Assembly (NCBI GenBank): GCA_965220955.1
Contig: CBDCRK010000029.1
Coordinates: 1 to 28,991, forward strand
Reading direction: 5' to 3'
Origin: CBDCRK01 sp965220955
Lineage (GTDB): Bacteria; Desulfobacterota; Binatia; Bin18; CBDCRK01
DNA length: 28,991 nucleotides
Position 1 is the stretch's first letter. The number at the start of each line of letters is the position of its first letter. A model generated the notes under the pieces. The model saw only the letters and a program-made list of their open reading frames with translations. It made no database searches and was not told the DNA's origin. Both the position numbers and the translations under genes were made by a program. Of the stretch, positions 7,508 to 14,322 are shown one piece after another.

Positions 7508-7675
7508 TCAGTGCTTTGTCTGGCCGTGATCAAAGCATTCGTGCTCAAGCAGGTGTTGTTGAGTGGCCATGATAATTTCCGCAAGATCGAGAAAATCCGT
7601 GTTTAATTGGCCGCTTGCAGGAACTGTGTAGGAAATTCCTCTACTGCATGCCAGCGATCTGGCATAGAGCCGTTA
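7508..7675 (-). pseudogene. Possible protein-coding remnant (unrecognised)
   Basis: On the minus strand a frame with no usable start ends at the TGA at 7508-7510. Its tail reads VPASGQLNTDFLDLAEIIMA and then HLLEHECFDHGQTKH. The composition looks protein-like, but I recognise no family. It may be the 3' tail of a lost gene or chance. The rest of the 7382-7836 gap shows nothing firm. Confidence 0.15.
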
Positions 7676-7836
7676 CTCGCCATTTTCATAAGTGCCTGTG
7701 ACGAGATAGAGAAAGATCACCGGGTTGTTGGCATTTTGAGCCAGAGGTAACCACCATAGGGCCAGAAGCCAGGATAACCGAGGCGATAGGAAGGTTGGTT
7801 GGAGGCAAGTACCTCAAACCTAGCAAGGTAAGGTGC

Positions 7837-8280
7837 CTATTCTGGCGTCTTTTTGCCAACCACAAGCACCGGGCAGGAGGCATGACGGACCACCCGTTCG
7901 GCCACGCTGCCAATAAGCACATGGGCAAGACCGGTGCGACCATGTGATCCCATAACAATAAGGTCGACCTTTTCCCGCTCGGCCGTACGGCAGATATCCA
8001 AGAAGGGCACGCCCACCACTACTTTGGACTCGATTCCCTGCCTCTTCTCTTTTGCCACCCTCTCCCTCACTCTCCGCTCAGCGTCCTCCCGCAGGCTCGT
8101 CTCAAACTGAGTGATGTCAAAGAAGCCACCCGTCACCATGGGCGGGTGGGTGGGTGTCGGAACTACATGGAGGAGGAGGACTTGGGCTTGCCACTTTTCT
8201 GCTATACTCCCGGCCCAGTGCAGCGCCTTTTCTGAATGCTCAGAGAAGTCAAAGGGAACAAGAATTTTTTTGATCTGCAT
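7837..8280 (-). CDS. Universal stress protein (UspA family)
   Basis: The 147-residue cytoplasmic protein has one Usp domain of standard length. It begins with KKILVPFDFSEHSEKAL and ends with the ATP-binding signature, seen as GSHGRTGLAHVLIGSVAE (Gly111, Gly114, Gly124-Ser125) followed by CPVLVV. Usp proteins help survival under stress and starvation. GGAGG five bases before the ATG at 8280 supports the start. A near-perfect sigma-54 promoter lies at 8340-8355, and a sigma-54 activator is encoded about 1 kb further upstream, so activation by that regulator is plausible. Confidence 0.93.
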   Translation of the reverse strand: MQIKKILVPFDFSEHSEKALHWAGSIAEKWQAQVLLLHVVPTPTHPPMVTGGFFDITQFETSLREDAERRVRERVAKEKRQGIESKVVVGVPFLDICRTAEREKVDLIVMGSHGRTGLAHVLIGSVAERVVRHASCPVLVVGKKTPE

Positions 8281-8308
8281 GTGGCCTCCACAAATTCTGC
8301 AAAACCAT
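8249..8308 (-). CDS. Possible 19-residue leader peptide overlapping the uspA start
   Basis: An ATG at 8308 is preceded by AAGGAG at ideal spacing and opens a 19-codon frame that ends at a TGA inside uspA (8251-8249), in a different frame. Translation would run across the uspA ribosome site. The AAGGAG belongs to a short tandem repeat, so the signal may be accidental. Confidence 0.2.
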   Translation of the reverse strand: MVLQNLWRPHADQKNSCSL

Positions 8309-8335
8309 GGATTACTCCTTGGGGATTACTCCTTG
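8309..8335. repeat. Tandem 13-base repeat in the uspA leader
   Basis: GGATTACTCCTTG occurs at 8309-8321 and again at 8323-8335, a 14-base period. It lies between the sigma-54 promoter and the uspA start. On the minus strand each copy contains AAGGAG. Confidence 0.6.
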
Positions 8336-8339
8336 CAGG

Positions 8340-8355
8340 TGCAAGATAGGTGCCA
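8340..8355 (-). promoter_or_regulatory. Sigma-54 (RpoN) promoter for uspA
   Basis: The minus strand reads TGGCACCTATCTTGCA, identical to the consensus TGGCACGnnnnTTGCW except for the seventh base. The -24 GG and -12 GC have correct spacing. Transcription would start near 8328, giving a leader of about 48 bases before uspA. Sigma-54 promoters need an AAA+ activator, and one is encoded at 9247-10605. Confidence 0.65.
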
Positions 8356-8445
8356 GCACAACCCGGCAGCTCTCCCTCGGCTTTCTCCCCAGGTTTACTA
8401 AAAGCAGGAAAATGAAAGCCCTTTTTGCTAGAAAGTTGTTCAGAG

Positions 8446-8886
8446 TCAGTCGTTTTCATGAGCAGCCTCTAGACAAGACCCCAGTGCTTCCGCTAGGGCC
8501 GGCACAGTAGAATAGTCCTTAATCTCCTCGGGGACGACCCAGCGCAACTCGGTGTTCTCCCAGTCCAGACGGATGCGTTCGGGATCATCAACCTCGAATA
8601 AGAAGGAATGAACGATCCAACAGGTGCCCAGCTCGGGGGCTGGTACTTCGAGCGGCATACCAACACGCACCAACTGTACAGCATCCTCTGCTAAACTAGT
8701 CTCCTCGTGGATCTCTCGTAAAACCTGCTGCCAGGGTATGGGGTCTTCTAGATAGCCACTGATCCCAGCCCAGCGCCTCTGGTAAGTACCCGTCTTGTTG
8801 CTGCGCCGCACAAGGAGCACCTTTCCTGCGTGACGTAGAAACGCTGTTACCACCTCACGCCGTTGCAATTCCTTTTGCTCCGCCAT
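8446..8886 (-). CDS. Nudix hydrolase
   Basis: The 146-residue cytoplasmic protein has a Nudix fold, cleaving a nucleoside diphosphate linked to another group. The catalytic core REIHEET (residues 57-63) is intact and holds the metal-binding glutamates. The front of the Nudix box is non-standard: SGYLEDPIPW is one residue shorter than GX5EX7 and lacks the first conserved Glu at the usual place. Strand motifs VVTAFLRHAGKVLLVRRS and RRWAGISGYLE are typical. Only a weak ribosome site precedes the ATG at 8886. Substrate is unknown. It is followed after 165 bases by uspA, but the sigma-54 promoter between them suggests separate transcription. Confidence 0.85.
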   Translation of the reverse strand: MAEQKELQRREVVTAFLRHAGKVLLVRRSNKTGTYQRRWAGISGYLEDPIPWQQVLREIHEETSLAEDAVQLVRVGMPLEVPAPELGTCWIVHSFLFEVDDPERIRLDWENTELRWVVPEEIKDYSTVPALAEALGSCLEAAHEND

Positions 8887-9246
8887 AATGAAAATCGAAT
8901 GGGTCTGCTGACATCTCCTTGCTTACATTACGCACGCCCTTTGAGCATGCCGGGCCAGTAGAGCTGCGGAAGGCCATAGGCTTTCAGTAAATACATACTG
9001 TAGAAATAAAGTCTGTGGATCTCACCAGTGCGAGTAAGTAGGCTGATAGATTATCTTCACTCAGCCCTCCAGTTGTTCCAAGAACAATGGAAGCGAATTT
9101 TACCACTTTTGTTTCTTTAGTAATCTCTCTCCCGCTTGAGAGAGGGCTAACCTTAAAGAATAGCCACCCAAGAATTTGGACAGGTGTGCTGATTGCTAGG
9201 GTGGTTTGCAAAAAGAGGGACCTCTGCCATCGTGTACTGGATTCTT
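8887..9246. other. Intergenic stretch without a supported gene
   Basis: These 360 bases lie between the Nudix gene and the sigma-54 activator gene. I see a small inverted repeat (CTCTCTC/GAGAGAG near 9126-9146) without a T-run, and no convincing gene, promoter or terminator. The Nudix promoter must lie at its left end. Confidence 0.5.
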
Positions 9247-10605
9247 TCACAAATGGATGTCGAACTCTTCCATCTTGCGGTAAAGAGAGGATAGGCTTAA
9301 GTCCAAGAGATCGGCCGTACGCTTCTTGTCACCCCCAGTTTTCTCGAGTACATTTTCGATGTGACTCTTTTCGTAGGCTTTGACCGCCTCCTTGAGGTTA
9401 TCTCCCACGGACGGGGGTGATTCTAGCTCTGGGGCCTCCCAGTGAGGAAGGTCTGCCGGTGTAATCCATTGGCCATTGCCTAAAATCATGGCTCGCTCCA
9501 GAATATTGTCCAACTCACGGATGTTCCCTTTCCAAGGAAGCGACATAAGAGTCTTCATTGTGGCATTGTCTACGCCCTTGTAGGCCTTTTTCATCTCCAG
9601 GTTGTGACGATGGATAAGATGCTCTACCAGAAGGGGAATATCCTGGCGCCTTTCACGTAACGGAGGAACGTGGACGCCAATAACGTTAAGCCGGTAGTAG
9701 AGGTCCTCACGAAAACGGCCAGCTTCCATTTCCTTTTTCAGGTCACGGTTGCTAGCAGCCAGAATGCGCACATCCACCCGCACTGGGTTGGTGGAGCCAA
9801 CGGGCAAGACCTCCTTCTCTTCGATTGTCCGTAGAAGCTTGGGTTGCAGAGCTAGGGGCATCTCGCCGATTTCGTCGAGAAAGATCGTACCCCCCCGAGA
9901 CCTTTGGAAAAGCCCTTCTTGGGAGCTCAAAGCGCCAGTAAAGGCACCTTTCATATAGCCAAAGAGTTGACTCTCCAGCAGGGTGTCAGGAATGGCGCTG
10001 CAGTTGACTGGCAGAAAAACCTTGTCCTGGCGAGGGCTGTGTAAGTGAACGGTGCGGGCTACTACCTCTTTGCCTACCCCGCTCTCACCGCTGATCAGCA
10101 CGGTGGCGGTGGTGGGCGCCACCTTCTCAATCAGAGTGAAGATCTCTTGCATCGCCTGGCTGCGTCCTATTAACTGGGTGAGGTCGAGATGTCTATTGAC
10201 CTCTCGTCTTAGCATCTGAATTTCCCAGGCCAGGCTCTTATGTTCCATAAGATGCTGGACCTTGTGCAATACATCCTCAAAGATAAGCGGTTTTAAGATA
10301 TAGTCCTGAGCACCCAGACGCAGGGCTTCCACGGCGGTATCAACCGAGGCATGGGCGGTCATAAGCATCCCCAGGGTTTGCGGGGAGATTTCCCGTACAT
10401 GCTTAAGCACGCCAAGCCCATCGGTTCCAGGCATCTTTAAGTCGGTCAGGACAAGGTCGAAGTCGATCTTATCGATCGCTTCTAGGGCAACCTGACCATT
10501 GCTAGCCTCGTGCACCTGGTAGCCTTCGTCACGCAAAAGCTCGCCCAGGCTTTCCCGAGCTACAGCTTCGTCCTCGGCCACAAGAATAGTCCCGATCATA
10601 ATCAT
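9247..10605 (-). CDS. NtrC-family sigma-54-dependent response regulator
   Basis: The 452-residue protein has the full NtrC layout. The receiver domain (5-120) carries phospho-acceptor Asp55 in LVLTDLKMPG, Thr83 and Lys105. The AAA+ domain (about 145-380) has Walker A GESGVGKE (173-180), the GAFTGA sigma-54 contact loop (220-225) and Walker B GGTIFLDEIG (239-248). The Fis-type helix-turn-helix at the end reads KKRTADLLDLSLSSLYRKM. It should activate RpoN promoters when phosphorylated. No histidine kinase is encoded next to it in this window, so its partner is unknown. The sigma-54 promoter of uspA at 8340-8355 is a natural candidate target. Confidence 0.95.
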   Translation of the reverse strand: MIMIGTILVAEDEAVARESLGELLRDEGYQVHEASNGQVALEAIDKIDFDLVLTDLKMPGTDGLGVLKHVREISPQTLGMLMTAHASVDTAVEALRLGAQDYILKPLIFEDVLHKVQHLMEHKSLAWEIQMLRREVNRHLDLTQLIGRSQAMQEIFTLIEKVAPTTATVLISGESGVGKEVVARTVHLHSPRQDKVFLPVNCSAIPDTLLESQLFGYMKGAFTGALSSQEGLFQRSRGGTIFLDEIGEMPLALQPKLLRTIEEKEVLPVGSTNPVRVDVRILAASNRDLKKEMEAGRFREDLYYRLNVIGVHVPPLRERRQDIPLLVEHLIHRHNLEMKKAYKGVDNATMKTLMSLPWKGNIRELDNILERAMILGNGQWITPADLPHWEAPELESPPSVGDNLKEAVKAYEKSHIENVLEKTGGDKKRTADLLDLSLSSLYRKMEEFDIHL

Positions 10606-10676
10606 ACTCCTACTTCTATTCCCCTTGTTCTCAAGCCCCTATCTGTGCCCCGTAAAGTAGCCAAAAGCAGACCCTC

Positions 10677-11051
10677 TTATACGCATAGTGTGGGTCTCTC
10701 CGAGTAGAATAGGTACAAATCCTGTGCCAGAAAAATCGTCTTTAATGGATCAGCAAAGTCCACTGTTATTTCTCTCAGGTGCTTCCTGTTCTTCTTAAAG
10801 GTAAGAATTATACCATCATTTTTTCCTAATTTTGGGAAAAGGTCTACCCTAACTCCATCGCTTCTGCCACTCCCCATAAACGGCGCTTGCGGCGGGGTTC
10901 CGCCGTTGTCGAGCACTGTGATCAGATCTCGAACAGCTATGGGGAAGCATAAAGGCAGACTGCCGTGAAACCGCTTGCTCGTGTGATTTTCTCCTGCAGG
11001 AGAGCACCGCTGGTTTCCTCGATTAGGGAAAACCGAGGTTGGCCATCTAAC
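10677..11051 (-). other. Long start-less open frame in the gap upstream of the sigma-54 regulator
   Basis: The gap 10606-11096 has no clear gene. One minus-strand frame stays open for 124 codons (11051 to the stop at 10677) without a good start; a GTG at 10916 would give 79 residues. Its text (SLPLCFPIAVRDLITVLDNG, then TPPQAPFMGSG) matches no family I can name. The same DNA is rich in short inverted repeats, including GGCGG-GGTT-CCGCC on the plus strand and the 14-base palindrome TCTCCTGCAGGAGA (10990-11003). A dispersed repeat, a structured RNA or a decayed gene are all possible. Confidence 0.25.
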
Positions 11052-11096
11052 CTACCGCTGCGGCTCATTTGCAGCAGTAGCTCGTCAGTGTACGCC

Positions 11097-12110
11097 TTAT
11101 GCGGCGATATCGGATGTCAAGAGTGCGGCGAAGCGACGGCGCCAGACCACCGAAGGTCTATCGGACTGCACGTTCACCGTTTGTGTCGGATCTAGCGGGA
11201 GCACGCCGTCAATCTGCTCCAGTATAGCCTTGTCTTCAGCGCCGATCGCCAAGTCAAAGCTGATCACCTCCTCGGCTGGCACCGAGAAGTCATCATTGCG
11301 CCATACTACGAATGTGAAATAAGAGGTCACATCGTCGATGGGCGTGGACAATAGGAGGAGGATGTGCTGGAGTCCGGTCTCGTAGCGAATGGTGCTACAA
11401 CAGATGAACGGCAGGCTGAAGCCGCTGGACATCTGGCGGGTGAGCACGCTGGAGGCCAGACCCGACGAGGGCACGGCCAGCTCGGGATTGTCCACTGCGA
11501 CCTCATAGCGGTAGCCGAAGAAATAGCCGTCGAGCTGTTCCAATGTGATCTTGGGCACGACCTCGTCGGTCCTGCCACCGATGGTACCCCGGTGGACATA
11601 GGGAAAGTGGGAGATGTCCAAGAAGTTGTCTACCATGCGAGTGGCGGATACGTGCCATATATCCACCGGCGTGTTGATGCGGCGGAAGGCCGGGTCAGCC
11701 TCTTGGGGGATTTCCGGTACCGCCGTTGCTGGCTGGCCTGGGCAGATCCATACAAGCCCATAGTGCTCGGTGGCGTGGAGAGAGGCCAGGTGCGCCCTGG
11801 GCGGCACCGGTACAGCGGGCCCCGATGACGGAATTCGCACACATCGGCCCCTTGCGTCGAAGCGCCAGCCGTGGTAGGGGCACTGGAGTTGCCCCTCAAC
11901 AATACATCCCGCGGACAGCGGCGCTTCCCGATGCGGGCACCGGTCAGGTGCAGCAACGGCTATACCCTCAGGGGTCCGCCAGAGCACATAGCGCAGGCCG
12001 AGTAGGCGCACCGCCAATGGCCCGGGTGCAAGGTCGGCCGATAAGGCCACGGCATGCCAGGCGTCGGCGAGTGCTTGGCTGCGACAGAAGATATTGGTCG
12101 AGCTGCTCAT
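11097..12110 (-). CDS. Rieske non-haem iron oxygenase, large subunit type
   Basis: The 337-residue protein has an N-terminal Rieske [2Fe-2S] domain with Cys58-Pro-His60 and Cys77-Pro-Tyr-His80, and a C-terminal catalytic domain whose mononuclear iron site is seen in DNFLDISHFPYVH (Asn162, Asp165, His168, His173). Length and layout match single-component-oxygenase subunits of the vanillate demethylase/phenoxybenzoate group, which hydroxylate or demethylate aromatic or other ring compounds with electrons from a separate reductase. No reductase is encoded nearby. It is divergent from a small cupin gene across 176 bases. The ribosome site before ATG 12110 is weak. Substrate cannot be deduced. Confidence 0.9.
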   Translation of the reverse strand: MSSSTNIFCRSQALADAWHAVALSADLAPGPLAVRLLGLRYVLWRTPEGIAVAAPDRCPHREAPLSAGCIVEGQLQCPYHGWRFDARGRCVRIPSSGPAVPVPPRAHLASLHATEHYGLVWICPGQPATAVPEIPQEADPAFRRINTPVDIWHVSATRMVDNFLDISHFPYVHRGTIGGRTDEVVPKITLEQLDGYFFGYRYEVAVDNPELAVPSSGLASSVLTRQMSSGFSLPFICCSTIRYETGLQHILLLLSTPIDDVTSYFTFVVWRNDDFSVPAEEVISFDLAIGAEDKAILEQIDGVLPLDPTQTVNVQSDRPSVVWRRRFAALLTSDIAA

Positions 12111-12286
12111 CCCATATTATCCCGCTAGCAATGCTTATCATACTTCCTCTCCCACCTCCACAGTCGCGGGGCAAACCAGAGCAAGCAAAATGCGCTTACC
12201 CTGCACAACGTTGAGACTGACACCTGTCATCCTGATCCAGTCCTCTCACAGGATCATCGAGGCAACCCCAGTGTGAGGAGGAGACA

Positions 12287-12589
12287 ATGGTTGTTAAGGG
12301 TAGTCAGGCGAAGCACGGGAAGTTTGGCGAAAAGCTGCACGTATATGGCGCAAAGATGGAGATGCGGTTTTGGGAAAATATTCCTCGCGGGTTTTCGTTT
12401 GCACCGCACGATTTTCCAGCAGACATTGCGGGATTTGTTGTCAAAGGCAAGGGTCGGTGGACCATTGATGGGCGGGAGTATGTGACGGGTGAGGGCGACA
12501 GTTATTACTTGCCTGTGGGGACACAGTATGGGTTGGAAGTCTTAGAAGAATTTTCGGCTGTCGAAGTCCTTAGCCCTCAGACCGATTAG
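12287..12589 (+). CDS. Small cupin-domain protein
   Basis: This 100-residue protein is essentially one cupin barrel: APHDFPADIAGFVVKGKGRWT followed by GDSYYLPVGTQYGLEVLE, the two cupin motifs. The first motif keeps one His (APHD) and the rest of the usual metal-ligand set is incomplete, so a binding rather than clearly catalytic role is possible. GGAGGAG five bases before the ATG supports the start. It is divergent from the Rieske oxygenase gene and may share regulation with it. The 280 bases after it (12590-12869) contain no gene I can support. Confidence 0.75.
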   Translation: MVVKGSQAKHGKFGEKLHVYGAKMEMRFWENIPRGFSFAPHDFPADIAGFVVKGKGRWTIDGREYVTGEGDSYYLPVGTQYGLEVLEEFSAVEVLSPQTD

Positions 12590-12869
12590 GGGAATAGATG
12601 TTATGAAGGAGCGCCTCAGTTAATCTCCAAAGAGAAATCCGAAACGCATAAAGGTTAGACCCATGCGAACGAAAAAAATGGGATTGCCGCTTTACTCTTG
12701 AGTCAAGGGCATACTTGTGGAAAGGTATGGATCGGGTTTGATCTTCAAAAAATCGCAGAGCTGTCCCGGAGGTACGATAAGACATGAGCGGAGAGGGTGA
12801 GCCTTTTCGGGGCTTGAGGGACGTAGCAGTTTTCTTAGCCTAAGATCTTACCAGAAGGAGGATCTATCT

Positions 12870-13934
12870 ATGGAATACCGCACGCTTGGTGGCAGTGGAA
12901 TCAAGGTCAGTCACTTTTGCCTTGGCGCCATGATGTTCGGACCGATGGGGAATCCCGACCACAACGAATGTGTTCGGATTACCCATGCTGCCCTCGACGC
13001 CGGTGTGAACTTCATCGACACGTCCGACGCATACTCCAGCGGCGAATCGGAACGCATTCTGGCGAAGGCGCTGAAAGGCCGGCGAGACGAAGTGGTGCTG
13101 GCTACCAAATGCTTCTTCCCGACTAGCAGGATCGGGCAATTCTCCCAGAAGGGTCAGGACGTGAATGGGGGCGGCGGATCCCGCCGCTGGATCGTCCGTG
13201 CGGTCGAGAACAGCCTGCAGCGGCTTGAGACGGATTACATCGACGTCTACCAACTCCACCGCCGCGACTGGAACACAGATCTCGAGGAGTCGCTGGCAGC
13301 GATGACCGACTTGCAGCGCGAGGGGAAGATCCGCATGATCGGAACCTCGGCCACGTCGGCCGAGTGGATTGTGGAGGCTCAGCGGATCTCAGAGCAGCGC
13401 CACCTCGCCCGGGTGCGAAGCGAGCAATGCATCTATTCAATCCTGAGCCGGAGTGTCGAGGCCGGTGTGTTCCCGACCTGCCAACGCCATGGGCTTGGCG
13501 TAATGGTCTATGCCCCTCTGGGTGGTGGCTGGCTCACCGGGAAATACCGACAAGGCGAGCGGCTTCCGGAAGGCAGCCGAGCAACAGGGCCCCTGGGCCG
13601 GAGGGGGAGCTGGGATTCGGAGCGGCCGGAGGTCCAGCAGAAGTACGGCTTGGTGGAGAAGTTGATAGGGCTGGCAGGCGAGGTGGGACACTCGCTCACC
13701 CACATGGCGATGGCTTTTGCGGCCGAGCACCCAGCGGTGAGCGCGGTGATCATAGGACCGCGGACCTTTGGGCAGGTCCAGGACACCCTGGCGGCCGCGG
13801 AGCTCCGACTGGCGCCGGACGTGCTCGATCGAATTGACGCGATCGTCCCTCCCGGCATCCGGGTAGATCCGCAGGAATCGATGATCCCAAACCCTTGGAT
13901 CGACGACCCGTCGCGTCGCCGCCGTTCCCAATAA
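12870..13934 (+). CDS. Aldo-keto reductase
   Basis: The 354-residue protein is a TIM-barrel NADPH-dependent oxidoreductase that reduces aldehydes or ketones. The catalytic tetrad is visible: Asp50 and Tyr55 in FIDTSDAYSSG, Lys80 in LATKCFF, and His130 in VYQLHRRD. The start and the C-terminal AVSAVIIGPRTFGQVQDTL segment resemble the YghZ/potassium-channel beta-subunit group, which binds NADPH. AGAAGGAGG upstream of ATG 12870 gives a good start. GC content is visibly higher than in the neighbouring genes. The stop codon falls inside a 13-base tandem repeat. Substrate unknown. Confidence 0.92.
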   Translation: MEYRTLGGSGIKVSHFCLGAMMFGPMGNPDHNECVRITHAALDAGVNFIDTSDAYSSGESERILAKALKGRRDEVVLATKCFFPTSRIGQFSQKGQDVNGGGGSRRWIVRAVENSLQRLETDYIDVYQLHRRDWNTDLEESLAAMTDLQREGKIRMIGTSATSAEWIVEAQRISEQRHLARVRSEQCIYSILSRSVEAGVFPTCQRHGLGVMVYAPLGGGWLTGKYRQGERLPEGSRATGPLGRRGSWDSERPEVQQKYGLVEKLIGLAGEVGHSLTHMAMAFAAEHPAVSAVIIGPRTFGQVQDTLAAAELRLAPDVLDRIDAIVPPGIRVDPQESMIPNPWIDDPSRRRRSQ

Positions 13935-13967
13935 ATCACACCGATAAATCACACCGATAAATCACAC
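13931..13967. repeat. 13-base tandem repeat at the end of the aldo-keto reductase gene
   Basis: ATAAATCACACCG is present twice in full (13931-13943, 13944-13956), followed by 11 bases of a third copy. It covers the reductase stop codon and runs into the 3' end of a minus-strand oxidoreductase remnant, marking a junction. Confidence 0.8.
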
Positions 13968-14102
13968 ATGGACTGCTGGTACGAGTGCGGCATACTGGTC
14001 GAGGATGGGAAGAACCTGGTCCTTCTCCTTCGACGGGCTCGTGAAGACCGCCCGTTCGACTCCCGGGTCTTGACCTGCTAGCTGACTTCCATAAGGTGCC
14101 AT
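13962..14102 (-). pseudogene. C-terminal remnant of a luciferase-like (LLM) flavin/F420-dependent oxidoreductase
   Basis: The minus strand encodes a 46-residue frame from an ATG at 14102 to the TGA at 13962-13964. Its main part reads DPGVERAVFTSPS, then VLPILDQYAALVP, which resembles the usual end of LLM-class oxidoreductases (GVxRAVF...EVLPLLDRYA). The remaining roughly 250 residues of such an enzyme are missing upstream, where a tRNA fragment and the CocE gene lie. It is read as the tail of a gene deleted by rearrangement. Identification rests on motif memory only. Confidence 0.6.
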
Positions 14103-14254
14103 TTTTGTTACCACTTGAATGCGTCTGCTGCCATTCTGCGAGTTGTCATTGGTGTGGCTCTGTGGTATTGCATGCTCCTAAGTCCTTATAGGGTTTAGAG
14201 ATTTTTATATGCGTGTGGCCCTGGGTTTCGCTCTGTTGCTATGGGGAAGTCACA

Positions 14255-14296
14255 CTTCGAACCCGTAGGCTGGGAGTTCGAGTCTCCCCGGGCGCG
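14255..14296 (+). other. 3' half of a tRNA-Arg(UCG): probable attachment-site remnant
   Basis: From 14255 the sequence follows a tRNA: anticodon loop CTTCGAA (anticodon TCG), 3' anticodon strand CCCGT, a variable loop, a T arm with stem GGGAG/CTCCC around loop TTCGAGT (14272-14288), the 3' acceptor strand CGGGCGC and a G discriminator (14296). The 5' side is absent: the five bases before the loop (TCACA) cannot pair with CCCGT, and no D arm precedes them. Fragments running from the anticodon loop to the tRNA 3' end are typical att cores left by tRNA-targeting integrases. No integrase is visible in the window. Confidence 0.65.
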
Positions 14297-14322
14297 CTTA
14301 TTTTTCCTCTAAAGGAGTAAAT

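Noticed and set aside
10714..10729. Possible sigma-54 promoter upstream of the NtrC-type regulator
   Set aside because: The minus strand reads TGGCACAGGATTTGTA; the invariant -12 GC is GT, so I do not call it, although autoregulation would be plausible.
12590..12869. Coding remnant (IGFDLQKIAELSRRYDKT) in the gap before the aldo-keto reductase
   Set aside because: Short, without a start, and not recognisable as any family; not enough to call.
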